Shown: piece by piece, positions 22,683-35,700 of the stretch
Numbering within the stretch: the stretch's first letter is position 1
Layout: each line of letters opens with the position of its first letter
DNA from: Orobanche coerulescens
Lineage: Eukaryota; Streptophyta; Magnoliopsida; Lamiales; Orobanchaceae
DNA: 64,000 nucleotides
Direction: 5' to 3'
NCBI GenBank assembly: GCA_033398695.1
Contig: CM065814.1
Coordinates: 77,208,358-77,272,357 of the forward strand
The notes under the pieces: generated by a model
Seen by the model: the letters and a program-made list of their open reading frames with translations, nothing else
What the model was told of the DNA's origin: nothing
Database searches by the model: none
Program-made: the position numbers and the translations under genes

Positions 22683-23616
22683 GACCTGGCTCGGCCAGAC
22701 TTCATTTTTCTCACTTTTTCATCGTTTTTGTGCGGCTGCGGACGGGAGTGACCGGTAGGAGGTGTTCTTGGCCGATTCTACTCATTTCCAAAGAAGTTTG
22801 GAAGATTCTTGTTGATTATATCAACATCAAATCATTGTTCTTCTTCGGATCGAGGTAATTTCTTGAAATCTCTTAGAATTTGATTTTTCGAGATTTATTC
22901 TTGATTTGCGTTGTTCGTCCGAATTTGATGAATCGATTGATGTTAGTAAACATTATTAATCGTGTTCTATGGATTATACATCCATATCTTCGATCCGTTC
23001 AACTCGATTGATGATTCTTAGGTTCTTGAGGAACTTTGAACATTTAGTGTTCGATTAAATGTCTCAAAGAGTTTCTTTCGGTCGTTGTGTCGATTTTGAT
23101 TGATATTGTGTTATTGAATGAATTGTATTTCATTCAAGGTTGTTCGAGTACTTGTGTTTATCGGAGGACGCCGTTCGTTGTTCGTGGAAGGATTTCATCG
23201 CCTTTGGTTGAGGCAAGTTTTATACTTGTACTAGTCAATGAGATTAATGTTATCATATATGTGTATGAATGTGTTATATCATTCTGAGACTTAGTCTCTT
23301 CATAAGTTCATTGATATTAGGGGATCGTTCGATACGATACTCTTCGGCAATTATGCCAAATGTTTATTATCATTCATTAATGGCCGGAAGGCATTGAGAT
23401 ATTCGTTGTTAATGTTATTATCGATCACCGGTTTGCGGTATTGATGTATCGGTTGTTGTTGTTAATATTGATGTCGATCTAAGTCGTCGTTGTAATCATT
23501 GTTATTAATGTTGGCGTCCTGTCATTCATGTTGTATTGGCCAATTGAAGGCATTGTCGTATTCGTTCTCATCTTCGTCGTCGGTAGCCGATTAAAGGTGC
23601 CGAGGCATTCAATGTA

Positions 23617-24300
23617 TCATTGTTATCGATTGGCCGTTCTAAGGCAATCGAGGAGTTCAATCATTCATTGTATCATTGTTATCGATTGGCCGTTCTAAGG
23701 CAATCGAGGAGTTCAATCATTCATTATATCATTGTTATCGATTGACCGTTCTAAGGTAATTGAGGATTTCAATCATTCATTGTATCATTGTTATCGATTG
23801 ACCGTTCTAAGGTAATTGAGGATTTCAATCATTCATTGTATCATTGTTATCGATTGGACGTTCTAAGGCAATCGAGGAGTTCAATCATTCATTGTCTCAT
23901 TGTCATCGATTAGCCGTTCTAAGGCAATCGAGGTGCTCAATCATTCATTGTATCATTGTCATCGATTAGCCGTTCTAAGGCAATCGAGGCGCTCAATCAT
24001 TCATTGTATCACTGTCATCGATTAGCCGTTCTAAGGCAATCGAGGTTCTCAATCATTCAAAGTATCATTGTCATCGATTAGCCATTCTAAGACAATCGAG
24101 GTGCTTAATCATTCGTTGTATCATTGTTATCGATTGGCCGTTTTAAGGCAATCGAGGTATTGAATCATCCGCTGCATTATTGTTATCGGTTAGCCATTCT
24201 AAGGCCATCGAGGTATTGAATTGGGGCTGTCGATGATAGTTCCCATCCGTTGTGTCGTTGTTATCGATTGACCATTCTAAGGTAATCGAGGTATTGAATT
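23617..24300 (+). repeat. 56-bp tandem repeats, LTR 2
   Basis: About twelve units, including more diverged ones at the right end. Some units have GCC/GGC in the stem and others ACC/GGT, a paired change that keeps the hairpin. Confidence 0.9.
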
Positions 24301-24454
24301 GGGACTGCCGAGGACGGTACCCATCCGTGAGTCATTGTTGTCGTGTTGGCCGACTCAAGGCAGCACACTATCATTCTCGTGAAGTCAGTAATCTTGGGAT
24401 AATTGCCGTTTGTGATTAATTATGTTTTGGAGGCTAGTCTCAGCTAGTGTTCAT

Positions 24455-24800
24455 TATGGGGTAAGTTTGGTGGGGCCTGAACCTTCGCGGTTGTTTCCCC
24501 CAACACCTACAACTCAGTAGGTCAACGGCCATTGGATGGTTTCATTATGGGTAAGTCTGGGGCTTGAACCTTCGCGGTTGGTTTCCCAGCACCTGCAATT
24601 CAGCAGGTCACGGTCACTGGGTGATCTCATTATGGGTAAGCTTGGGGCTTGAACCTTCGTGGTTGGTTTCCCAACACCTACAACTCAGTAGGTCATGGTC
24701 ATGCTTATGATCTCATTATGGGTAAGTTTGGGGCTTGAACCTTCGCGGTTGGTATCCCAACACCTACAATTCAGTAGGTCATGGCCATTGGATGGCCTAA
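24455..24800 (+). repeat. 85-bp hairpin repeats, LTR 2
   Basis: Four units of 85-88 bp, each starting CATTATGGG(G)TAAG. Each contains an ACCTRC-loop-GYAGGT stem-loop at 24,505-24,522, 24,591-24,608, 24,676-24,693 and 24,762-24,779. The second has the compensatory pair G/C in place of A/T. An AACC-TTCGC-GGTT mini-stem lies upstream in each unit. Confidence 0.9.
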
Positions 24801-25670
24801 TTGTGATACAGCTTCGTGCCGTGGCTTCGGCCCTAATCGATACAGCTTCGGGTTGTTTTGGCTTCAGGTGATTATGATATTTGACAGCTTCGGCTGATTG
24901 GCTTTTAGGCCTTTGTGATTGTCTTGGTAATTTCATTGGAGCCTTCGGGCATTGTGATTCATAATTAATTCAGTTCCTGTTTGGCTCATCTTCATGTAAT
25001 TCATTGTGATTCATATTTAATTCAGTTCTTGTTTAGTTCATGTCGTGTAATTCATTGTGGTACTCTATAATTATGATTCGTCGTTGGGCATGTACGTTCT
25101 AACCTGTGGAACAGGTATTAATAATATGCCATGGGCATAGTGTTTCACGAATGCTCGGTTCTTTCATTGGTTTGTGAGCATCTCGTATTATTATTATCAT
25201 TGTACCGCTTCATTCTGCCTTTAGATGCATATCATGTTATACATGTATTTGACGTTCATTATCTGGATGACTGACCCCGTGAGGGCGGAACATGTTTTCA
25301 TGTTTTAGGTGCTTGCGAGGAGAGAGTTGAGACACAGGGGCATGATGATGGCGACGAGGCATTCGAGCGATACTAGTCCGAGTTGTTCATCTTGGTCAGT
25401 CAGTTGGAGTGTTCTCCAGTTTGTCAGTCATTGTCATTATGTATTACCCGAGCAGATACTAGTGGATGTTGTTGTATTTTATTTTTGGCCATGTAGGCCC
25501 ATCGTTGTCGTTGAAATTCCTTATTGGAATATTGTGTCGGATATCATGGTAGGAACTATGATTTTCCCTTGTTGTTTAATTTAATGTATTTTAGTCATGT
25601 TCGCCTGGTGGATCTCCTGGCGTGGGGTCCACGGCACTGTAATAACCCAATAGGATTTGGGGGTGTTACA

Positions 25671-27300
25671 GAAGATGGTATCGTAGATTTTGGGTTGTGA
25701 GATACCCTAATATGTGAGTTATGTGGCTCTACCGATGCGGTAGTAGTGGGACTGTCGAGGTTATGACAATGCAGACGATCGGGTTTTGTGAGTCGTGAAA
25801 TTTGTACGACTGCACGAGTCATTCATTCATTACGTCGTCGTCAGTGAAGACTCGTATCGTGAGACCTCGAAGCTTCGTATGACCTGTGTAAGGACTCGAT
25901 TCTCTTTATGTTCATACATTCATCATGTCATTAATTATTCATGCTTTGTTGAAACCTGTATGTGATATTAGTGTTATGATTGATTCGTGACTAATTATTT
26001 TGGAGCACGTGTGACTTTTGTAAGTGTTAAGGATCAACTCCTTCATCAGTTAATAATCCTCAATCATCATTTTGATCTTGTCGATCATCTTAATTCATTC
26101 ATCACTCAGTTAATCTCATTGTTCAGTTAATTCATTCATAGCTCAGTTAATCTCATCGTTCAGTTAATTCATTCATCACTCAGTCAATCTCATCGTTTAG
26201 TTAATTCATTCATCACTCAGTTAATCTCATCGTTCAGTTAATTCATTAATCACTCAGTTAATCTCATTGTTCAGTTAATTCATTCATCACTCAGTCAATC
26301 TCATTGTTCAGTTAATTCATTCATCACTCAGTCAATCTCATCGCTCAGTTAATTCATTCATCACTTAGTCAATCTCATCGCTCAGTTAATTCATTCATCA
26401 CTGAGTCAATCTCATCGCTCAGTTAATTCATTCATCACTCAGTCAATATCATTGTTCAGTTAATTCATTCATCACTCAGTCAATCACATTGTTCAGTTAA
26501 TTCATTAATCATCCAGTCCATCTCACAGTTCAGTTGTTGATCTCGTGGATCAAATTTTCAACCTTGTTAACTTGTTCAAGGTAATCATTTCAGGAATTTC
26601 ATCAGATAGTCATGTCACCTCACTTGATCTTTCATGCGATCTTATCATATTCCGACGTCATGTCGACGATCATTTTATTGCATTATTAATGCATTCATTG
26701 TGTTAGAGCGTGTATGCTCATTGTTATCATTCCATCTCGTAATCATAATGCGATCTTCATACGAGATCTGTAATTATCACGTGACTTTCCTACCTCGGTA
26801 TGGAAAGAGCTGTCTGAGGGACATCGGACTCCGACGTCCAAGAGATCGTTTTTGAGTCATTTTCGTGCTGGGAGAGCATCTTCATCTCAGACGACGAGCT
26901 CGACTATTGTTTGCTTTAACTGTGATACAATAGGACATTCATCACCGGTTTTGAGCAAGTTAATTCTTGCTCAGTAATAGGATAATCATTCATTTCATCG
27001 TCGTGCATTCATTCCTATAATTCACTCATCATATATCAATCACATTGAGACTTATAATTATCAAACTAATCATTCACTTCACGGGGAACATTGGTTCCAA
27101 TCATTTCATTTGAGCTATCACTCATTACGTTATCACTTCACCCCGGTGAGTCATTCTTGATCCTTGTTGGATTTCGATTCATTATCATTCGTTGTGATCA
27201 TTCTTGTTCGTGTGTATCTCGTTGATTTTTCCTGACGGGATATTGCTTCTCCCTACTTGTTTTAAGTTTCGGGACGAAACTTCTTTTAAGGAGGGTAGTA
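25671..27300 (+). other. Array internal region 2
   Basis: 1,630 bp, nearly identical to internal regions 1 and 3. It has the mutated primer-binding site at about 25,676, the 37-bp minisatellite at about 26,091-26,518, the zinc-knuckle trace near 26,912, and the polypurine tract at its end. No gene is present. Confidence 0.92.
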
Positions 27301-30300
27301 TGTAATACCCGTAATTTCGATATTTTGGTAATTTTCTTTTTTTTGCGGAAGTTCGTTCTGATGACTCTCCCATGACCGTATAGTCATTCTGTAAATATTT
27401 AATTCTACACTTTTTGTCATCCGAGTTCGTTTCGGTATCATTTTGTTGAGTTCCGTGTTCTTAAACGACTTTTCCACACTTGAGTTCGATTCTTACGAAT
27501 CTCATCTGAAACTGCTGTTTCGAGTTTCTCGTAAGTTCATTTAATGTTATTATTCATGTTGCGAGCTTTGGCTTGATGTTTCGATCGTGTATCGTGTATT
27601 TCGGACGTTTTGGGCCATTTTCGTAATTTCCTAAAGTTTGGGGTAATTACTTCCCGTTGTCGAATTTCGAGCCTTCGGATAGTTGGAATCATGTGTTCTC
27701 TTAGCGCTTGGATTTGTCATTGCGAGTACTTCGTAACCCTATCTTCGATTCATATTCAAGTTCGGGTTTCGGCGTCGTCCGGGCCGTCGGAGTGGCCACG
27801 GCCAAGTCACGGCCGCACTTCTTGGAGCAGGGCCTGACCTGGCCGAGTTACGGCCGTAAGGTGCCGGTTACGGCCGTGTGTGCTCGACAGTGTTCGGCTG
27901 ATTGCCGGTTACGGCCGTAAGGTGCCGGTTACGGCCGTTCGTGCTCGGCAGTGTTCGGACGAATGCCGGTTACGGCCGTAAGGACCTACCGGGTACGGCC
28001 GTAAGTGCCGAGTTACGGCCGTAAGGCCCTGTCGGTTACGGCCATAAGTGATCGGCAGGTGCTGGGCGGGTTTGGACGAGTGCCGGTTACGGCCGTAAGG
28101 CCCTGCCGGTTACGACCGTAACCCTGCCGACCATATATAGGCCTGGCTCGGCCAGACTTCATTTTTCTCACTTTTTCATCGTTTTTGTGCGGCTGAGGAC
28201 GGGAGTGACTGGTAGGAGGTGTTCTTGGCCGATTCTACTCATTTCCAAAGCATTTTGGAAGATTCTTATTGATTATATCAACATCAAATCATTGTTCTTC
28301 GTCAGATCGAGGTAATTTCTTGAAATCTCTTAGAATTTGATTTTTCGAGATTTCTTCTTGATTTGCGTTGTTCGTCCGAATTTGATGAATCGGTTGATGT
28401 TAGTAAACATTATTAATCGTGTTCTATGGATTATATATCCATATCTTCAATTCGTTCAACTCGATTGATGATTCTTAGGTTCTTGAGGAACTTTGAACAT
28501 TTAGTGTTCGATTAAATGTCTCAAAGAGTTTCTTTTGGTTGTTGTGTCGATTTCGATTGATATTGTGTTATTTAATGAATTGTATTTCATTCAAGGTTGT
28601 TCGAGTACTTGTGTTTATCGTAGGACGCCGTTCGTTGTTCGTGGAAGGATTTCATCGCCTTTGGTTGAGGCAAGTTTTATACTTGTACTAGTCAATGAGA
28701 TTAATGTTATCATATATGTGTATGAATGTGTTATATCATTCTGAGACTTAGTCTCTTCATAAGTTCATTGATATTAGGGGATCGTTCGATATGATACTCT
28801 TCGGCAATTATGCCAAATGTTTATTATCATTCATTAATGGCCGGAAGGCATTGAGATATTCGTTTTTAATGTTATTATCAATCACCGGTTTGCGGTATTG
28901 ATGTATCGGTTGTTGTTGTTAATATTGATGTCGATCTAAGTCGTCGTTGTAATCATTGTTATTAATGTTGGCATCCTGTCATTCATGTTGTATTGGCCGA
29001 TTGAAGGCATTGTCGTATTCGTTCTCATCTTCGTCGTCGGTAGCCGATTAAAGGTGCCGAGGCATTCAATGTATCATTGTTATCGATTGGCCGTTCTAAG
29101 GCAATCGAGGAGTTCAATCATTCATTGTATCATTGTTATCGATTGGCCGTTCTAAGGCAATCGAGGAGTTTAATCATTCATTATATCATTGTTATCGATT
29201 GACCGTTCTAAGGTAATCGAGGAGTTCAATCATTCATTGTATCATTGTTATCGATTGGACGTTCTAAGGCAATCGAGGAGTTCAATCATTCATTGTCTCA
29301 TTGTCATCGATTAGCCGTTCTAAGGCAATCGAGGTGCTCAATCATTCATTGTATCATTGTCATCGATTAGCCGTTCTAAGGCAATCGAGGCGCTCAATCA
29401 TTCATTGTATCACTGTCATCGATTAGCCGTTCTAAGGCAATCGAGGTTCTCAATCATTCAAAGTATCATTGTCATCGATTAGCCATTCTAAGACAATCGA
29501 GGTGCTTAATCATTCGTTGTATCATTGTTATCGATTGGCCGTTTTAAGGCAATCGAGGTATTGAATCATCCGCTGCATTATTGTTATCGGTTAGCCATTC
29601 TAAGGCCATCGAGGTATTGAATTGGGGTTGTCGATGATAGTTCCCATCCGTTGTGTCGTTGTTATCGATTGACCATTCTAAGGTAATCGAGGTATTGAAT
29701 TGGGACTGCCGAAGACGGTACCCATCCGTGAGTCATTGTTGTCGTGTTGGCCGACTCAAGGCAGCACACTATCATTCTCGTGAAGTCGGTAATCTTGGGA
29801 TCATTGCCGTTTGTGATTAATTATGTTTTGGAGGCTAGTCTCGGCTAGTGCTCATTATGGGGTAAGTTTGGTGGGGCCTGAACCTTCGCGGTTGTTTCTC
29901 CGAACACCTACAACTCAGTAGGTCAACGGCCATTGGATGGTTTCATTATGGGTAAGTCTGGGGCTTGAACCTTCGCGGTTGGTTTCCCAGCACCTGCAAT
30001 TCAGCAGGTCACGGTCACTGGGTGATCTCATTATGGGTAAGCTTGGGGCTTGAACCTTCGTGGTTGGTTTCCCAACACCTACAACTCAGTAGGTCATGGT
30101 CATACTTATGATCTCATTATGGGTAAATTTGGGGCTTGAACCTTCGCGGTTGGTATCCCAACACCTACAATTCAGTAGGTCATGGCCATTGGATGGCCTA
30201 ATTGTGATACAGCTTCGTGCCGTGGCTTCGGCCCTAATCGATACAGCTTCGGGTTGTTTTGGCTTCAGGTGATTATGATATTTGACAGCTTCGGCTGATT

Positions 30301-31071
30301 GGCTTTTAGGCCTTTGTGATTGTCTTGGTAATTTCATTGGAGCCTTCGGGCATTGTGATTGATAATTAATTCAGTTCCGGTTTGGCTCATCTTCATGTAA
30401 TTCATTGTGATTCATATTTAATTCAGTTCTTGTTTAGTTCATGTCGTGTAATTCATTGTGGTACTCTATAATTATGATTCGTCGTTGGGCATGTACGTTC
30501 TAACCTGTGGAACAGGTATTAATAATATGCCATGGGCATAGTGTTTCACGAATGCTCGGTTCTTTCATTGGTTTGTGAGCATCTCGTATTATTATTATCA
30601 TTGTACCGCTTCATTCTGCCTTTGGATGCATATCATGTTATACATGTATTTGATGTTCATTATCTGGATGACTGACCCTGTGAGGGCGGAACATGTTTTC
30701 ATGTTTTAGGTGCTTGCGAGGAGAGAGTTGAGACACAGGGGCATGATGATGGTGACGAGGCATTCGAGCGATACTAGTCCGAGTTGTTCATCTTGGTCAG
30801 TCAGTTGGAGTGTTCTCCAGTTTGTCAGTCATTGTCATTATGTATTACCCGAGCAGATACTAGTGGATGTTGTTGTATTTTATTTTTGGCCATGTAGGCC
30901 CATCGTTGTCGTTGAAATTCCTTATTGGAATATTGTGTCGGATATCATGGTAGGAACTATGATTTTCCCTTGTTGTTTAATTTAATGTATTTTAGTCATG
31001 TTCGCCTGGTGGATCTCCTGGCGTGGGGTCCACGGCACTGTAATAACCCAATAGGATTTGGGGGTGTTACA
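27301..31071 (+). repeat. Array LTR 3
   Basis: 3,771 bp, closest to LTR 2. Palindrome cluster 27,848-28,122 with ten sites, TATATA 28,134-28,139, 56-bp repeats 29,074-29,700, 85-bp repeats 29,855-30,200 (four units). Confidence 0.93.
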
Positions 31072-32700
31072 GAAGATGGTATCAGAGATTTTGGGTTGTG
31101 AGATACCCTAATATGTGAGTTATGTGGCTCTACCGATGCGGTAGTAGTGGGACTGTCAGGTTATGACAATCTGGACAGTCGGGTTTTGTGAGTCGTGAAA
31201 TTTGTACGACTGCACGAGTCATTCATTCATTACGTCGTCGTCAGTGAAGACTCGTATCGTGAGACCTCGAAGCTTCGTATGACCTGTGTAAGGACTCGAT
31301 TCTCTTTATGTTCATACATTCATCATGTCATTAATTATTCATGCTTTGTTGAAACCTGTATGTGATATTAGTGTTATGATTGATTCGTGACTAATTATTT
31401 TGGAGCACGTGTGACTTGTGTAAGTGTTAAGGATCAACTCCTTCGTCAGTTAATAATCCTCAATCATCATTTTGATCTTGTCGATCATCTTAATTCATTC
31501 ATCACTCAGTTAATCTCATTGTTCAGTTAATTCATTCATAGCTCAGTTAATCTCATCGTTCAGTTAATTCATTCATCACTCAGTCAATCTCATCGTTCAG
31601 TTAATTCATTCATCACTCAGTTAATCTCATCGTTCAGTTAATTCATTAATCACTCATTTAATCTCATTGTTCAGTTAATTCATTCATCACTCAGTCAATC
31701 TCATTGTTCAGTTAATTCATTCATCACTCAGTCAATCTCATCGCTCAGTTAATTCATTCATCACTTAGTCAATCTCATCGCTCAGTTAATTCATTCATCA
31801 CTCAGTCAATCTCATCGCTCAGTTAATTCATTCATCACTCAGTCAATCTCATTGTTCAATTAATTCATTCATCACTCAGTCAATCACATTGTTCAGTTAA
31901 TTCATTAATCATCCAGTCCAGCTCACAGTTCAGTTGTTGATCTCGTGGATCAAATTTTCAACCTTGTTAACTTGTTCAAGGTAATCATTTCAGGAATTTC
32001 ATCAGATAGTCATGTCACCTCACTTGATCTTTCATGCGATCTTATCATATTCCGGCGTCATGTCGACGATCATTTTATTGCATTATTAATGCATTCATTG
32101 TGTTAGAGCGTGTATGCTCATTGTTATCATTCCATCTCGTAATCATAATGCGATCTTCATACGAGATCTGTAATTATCACGTGACTTTCCTACCTCGGTA
32201 TGGAAAGAGTTGTCTGAGGGACATCGGACTCCGACGTCCAAGAGATCGTTTTTGAGTTATTTTCGTGCTGGGAGAGCATCTTCATCTCAGACGACGAGCT
32301 CGACTATTGTTTGCTTTAACTGTGATACAATAGGACATTCATCACCGGTTTTGAGCAAGTTAATTCTTGCTCAGTAATAGGATAATCATTCATTTCATCG
32401 TCGTGCATTCATTCCTATAATTCACTCATCATATATCAATCACATTGAGACTTATAATTATCAAACTAATCATTCACTTCACGGGGAACATTGGTTCCAA
32501 TCATTTCATTTGAGCTATCACTCATTACGTTATCACTTCACCCCGGTGAGTCATTCTTGATCCTTGTTGGATTTCGATTCATTATCATTCGTTGTGATCA
32601 TTATTGTTCGTGTGTATCTCGTTGATTTTTCCTGACGGGATATTGCTTCTCCCTACTTGTTTTAAGTTTCAGGACGAAACTTCTTTTAAGGAGGGTAGTA
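31072..32700 (+). other. Array internal region 3
   Basis: 1,629 bp with an intact TGGTATCAGAGA primer-binding site at about 31,077, the 37-bp minisatellite at 31,490-31,918, the zinc-knuckle trace near 32,312 and a polypurine tract. No gene is present. Confidence 0.92.
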
Positions 32701-35700
32701 TGTAATACCCGTAATTTCGATATTTTGGTAATTTTCTTTTTTTGGCGAAAGTTCGTTCTGATGACTCTCCCATGACCGTATAGTCATTCTGTAAATATTT
32801 AATTCTACACTTTTTGTCATCCGAGTTCGTTTCGGTATCATTTTGTTGAGTTCCGTGTTCTTAAACGACTTTTCCACACTTGAGTTCGATTCTTACGAAT
32901 CTCGTCTGAAACTGCTGTTTCGAGTTTCTCGTAAGTTCATTTAATGTTATTATTCATGTTGCGAGCTTTGACTTGATGTTTCGATCGTGTATCGTGTATT
33001 TCGGACGTTTTGGGCCATTTTCGTAATTTCCTAAAGTTTGGGGTAATTACTTCCCGTTGTCGAATTTCGAGCCTTCGGATAGTCGGAATCATGTGTTCTC
33101 TTAGCGCTTAGATTTGTCATTGCGAGTACTTCATAACCGTATCTTCGATTCATATTCAAGTTCGGGTTTCGACGTCGTCCGGGCCGTCGGAGTGGCCACG
33201 GCCGAGTCACGGCCGCACTTCTTGGAGCAGGGCCTGACCTGGCCGAGTTACGGCCGTAAGGTGCCGGTTACGGCCGTACGTGCTCGACAGTGTTCGGCTG
33301 ATTTCCGGTTACGGCCGTAAGGTGCCGGTTACGGCCGTTCGTGCTCGGCAGTGTTCGGACGAATGTCGGTTACGGCCGTAAGGACCTACCGGGTACGGCC
33401 GTAAGTGCCGAGTTACGGCCGTAAGGCCCTGTCGGTTACGGCCATAAGTGATCGGCAGGTGCTGGGCGGGTTTGGACGAGTGCCGGTTACGGCCGTAAGG
33501 CCCTGCCGGTTACGACCGTAACCCTGCCGACCATATATAGGCCTGGCTCGGCCAGACTTCATTTTTCTCACTTTTTCATCGTTTTTGTGCGGCTGAGGAC
33601 GGGAGTGACTGGTAGGAGGTGTTCTTGGCCGATTCTACTCATTTCCAAAGCATTTTGGAATATTCTTATTGATTATATCAACATCAAATCATTGTTCTTC
33701 GTCGGATCGAGGTAATTTCTTGAAATCTCTTAGAATTTGATTTTTCGAGATTTCTTCTTGATTTGCGTTGTTCGTCCGAATTTGATGAATCGGTTGATGT
33801 TAGTAAACATTATTAATCGTGTTCTATGGATTATATATCCATATCTTCGATTCGTTCAACTCGATTGATGATTCTTAGGTTCTTGAGGAACTTTGAACAT
33901 TTAGTGTTCGATTAAATGTCTCAAAGAGTTTCTTTCGGTCGTTGTGTCGATTTCGATTGATATTGTGTTATTGAATGAATTGTATTTCATTCAAGGTTGT
34001 TCGAGTACTTGTGTTTATCGGAGGACGCCGCTCGTTGTTCGTGGAAGGATTTCATCGCCTTTGGTTGAGGCAAGTTTTATATTTGTACTAGTCAATGAGA
34101 TTAGTGTTATCATATATGTGTATGAATGTGTTATATCATTCCAAGACTTAGTCTATTCATAAGTTCATTGATATTAGGGGATCGTTCGATACGATACTCT
34201 TCGTCAATTATGCCAAATGTTTATTATCATTCATTAATGGCCAGTAAGGCATTAAGATATTCGTTGTTAATGTTATTACCGATCACCGGTTCGCGGTATC
34301 GATGTATCGGTTGTTGTTGTTAATATTGATGTCGATCTAAGTCGTCGTTGTAATCATTGTTATTAATGTTGGCGTCCTGTCATTCATGTTGTATTGGTCG
34401 ATTGAAGGCATTGTCGTATTCGTTCTCATCTTCGTCGTCGGTAGCCGATTAAAGGTGCCGAGGCATTCAATGTATCATTGTTATCGATTGGCCGTTCTAA
34501 GGCAATCGAGGAGTTCAATCATTCATTGTATCATTGTTGTCGATTGGCCATTCTAAGGCAATCGAGGAGTTCAATCATTCATTATATCATTGTTATCGAT
34601 TGGCCGTTCTAAGGTAATCGAGGAGTTCAATCATTCATTGTATCATTGTTATCGATTGTACGTTCTAAGGCAATCGAGGAGTTCAATCATTCATTGTCTC
34701 ATTGTCATCGATTAGCCGTTCTAAGGCAATCGAGGTGCTCAATCATTCATTGTCTCATTGTCATCGATTAGCCGTTATAAGGCAATCGAGGCGCTCAATC
34801 ATTCATTGTATCATTGTCATCGATTACCCATTCTAAGGCAATCGAGGTGCTCAATCATTCATAGTATCATTGTCATCGATTAGCCGTACTAAGGCAATCG
34901 AGGTGCTCAATCATTCGTTGTATCATTGTTATCGATTGGCCATTTTAAGGCAATCGAGGTATTGAATCATCTGCTGCATCATTGTTATCGGTTGGCCATT
35001 CTAAGGCCATCGAGGTATTGAATTGGGGCTGTCGAGGATAGTTCCCATCCGTTGTGTCGTTATTATCGATTGACCATTCTAAGGTAATCGAGGTATTGAA
35101 TTGGGACCGCCGAGGACGGTACCCATCCGTGAGTCATTGTTGTCGTGTTGGCCGACTCAAGGCAGCACACTATCATTCTCGTGAATTCGGTAATCTTGGG
35201 CTTGTTGCCATTTGTGATTAATTATGTTTTGGTGGCTAGTCTCAGCTAGTGCTCATTATGGGGTAACTTTGGTGGGGCCTGAACCTTCGCGGTTGTTTCC
35301 CCCAACACCTACAACTCAGTAGGTCAACGACCATTGGATGGTTTCATTATAGGTAAGCTTGGGGCTTGAACCTTCGCGGTTGGTTTCCCAACACCTACAA
35401 CTCAGTAGGTCACGGTCATGTTTATGATCTCATTATGGGTAAGTCTGGGGCTTGAACCTTCGCAGTTGGTTTCCCAGCACCTGCAATTCAGCAGGTCACG
35501 GTCACTGGTTGGACTCATTATGGGTAAGCTTGGGGCTTGAACCTTCGTGGTTGGTTTCCCAACACCTACAACTCAGTAGGTCACGATCATGCTTATGATC
35601 TCATTATGGGTAAGTTTGGGGCTTGAACCTTCGCGGTTGGTTTCCCAACACCTACAATTCAGTAGGTCACGTCCATTAGATGGCCTAATTGTGATACGGA

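Larger units (their letters stand above)
21902..25670 (+). repeat. Array LTR 2
   Basis: 3,769 bp. In order: palindrome cluster (22,452-22,665), TATATA (22,677-22,682), R-U5 with 56-bp repeats (23,617-24,300), 85-bp hairpin repeats (24,455-24,800), and the end GGGGGTGTTACA. U3 is therefore only about 0.8 kb and the transcribed LTR part about 3 kb. Confidence 0.93.
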
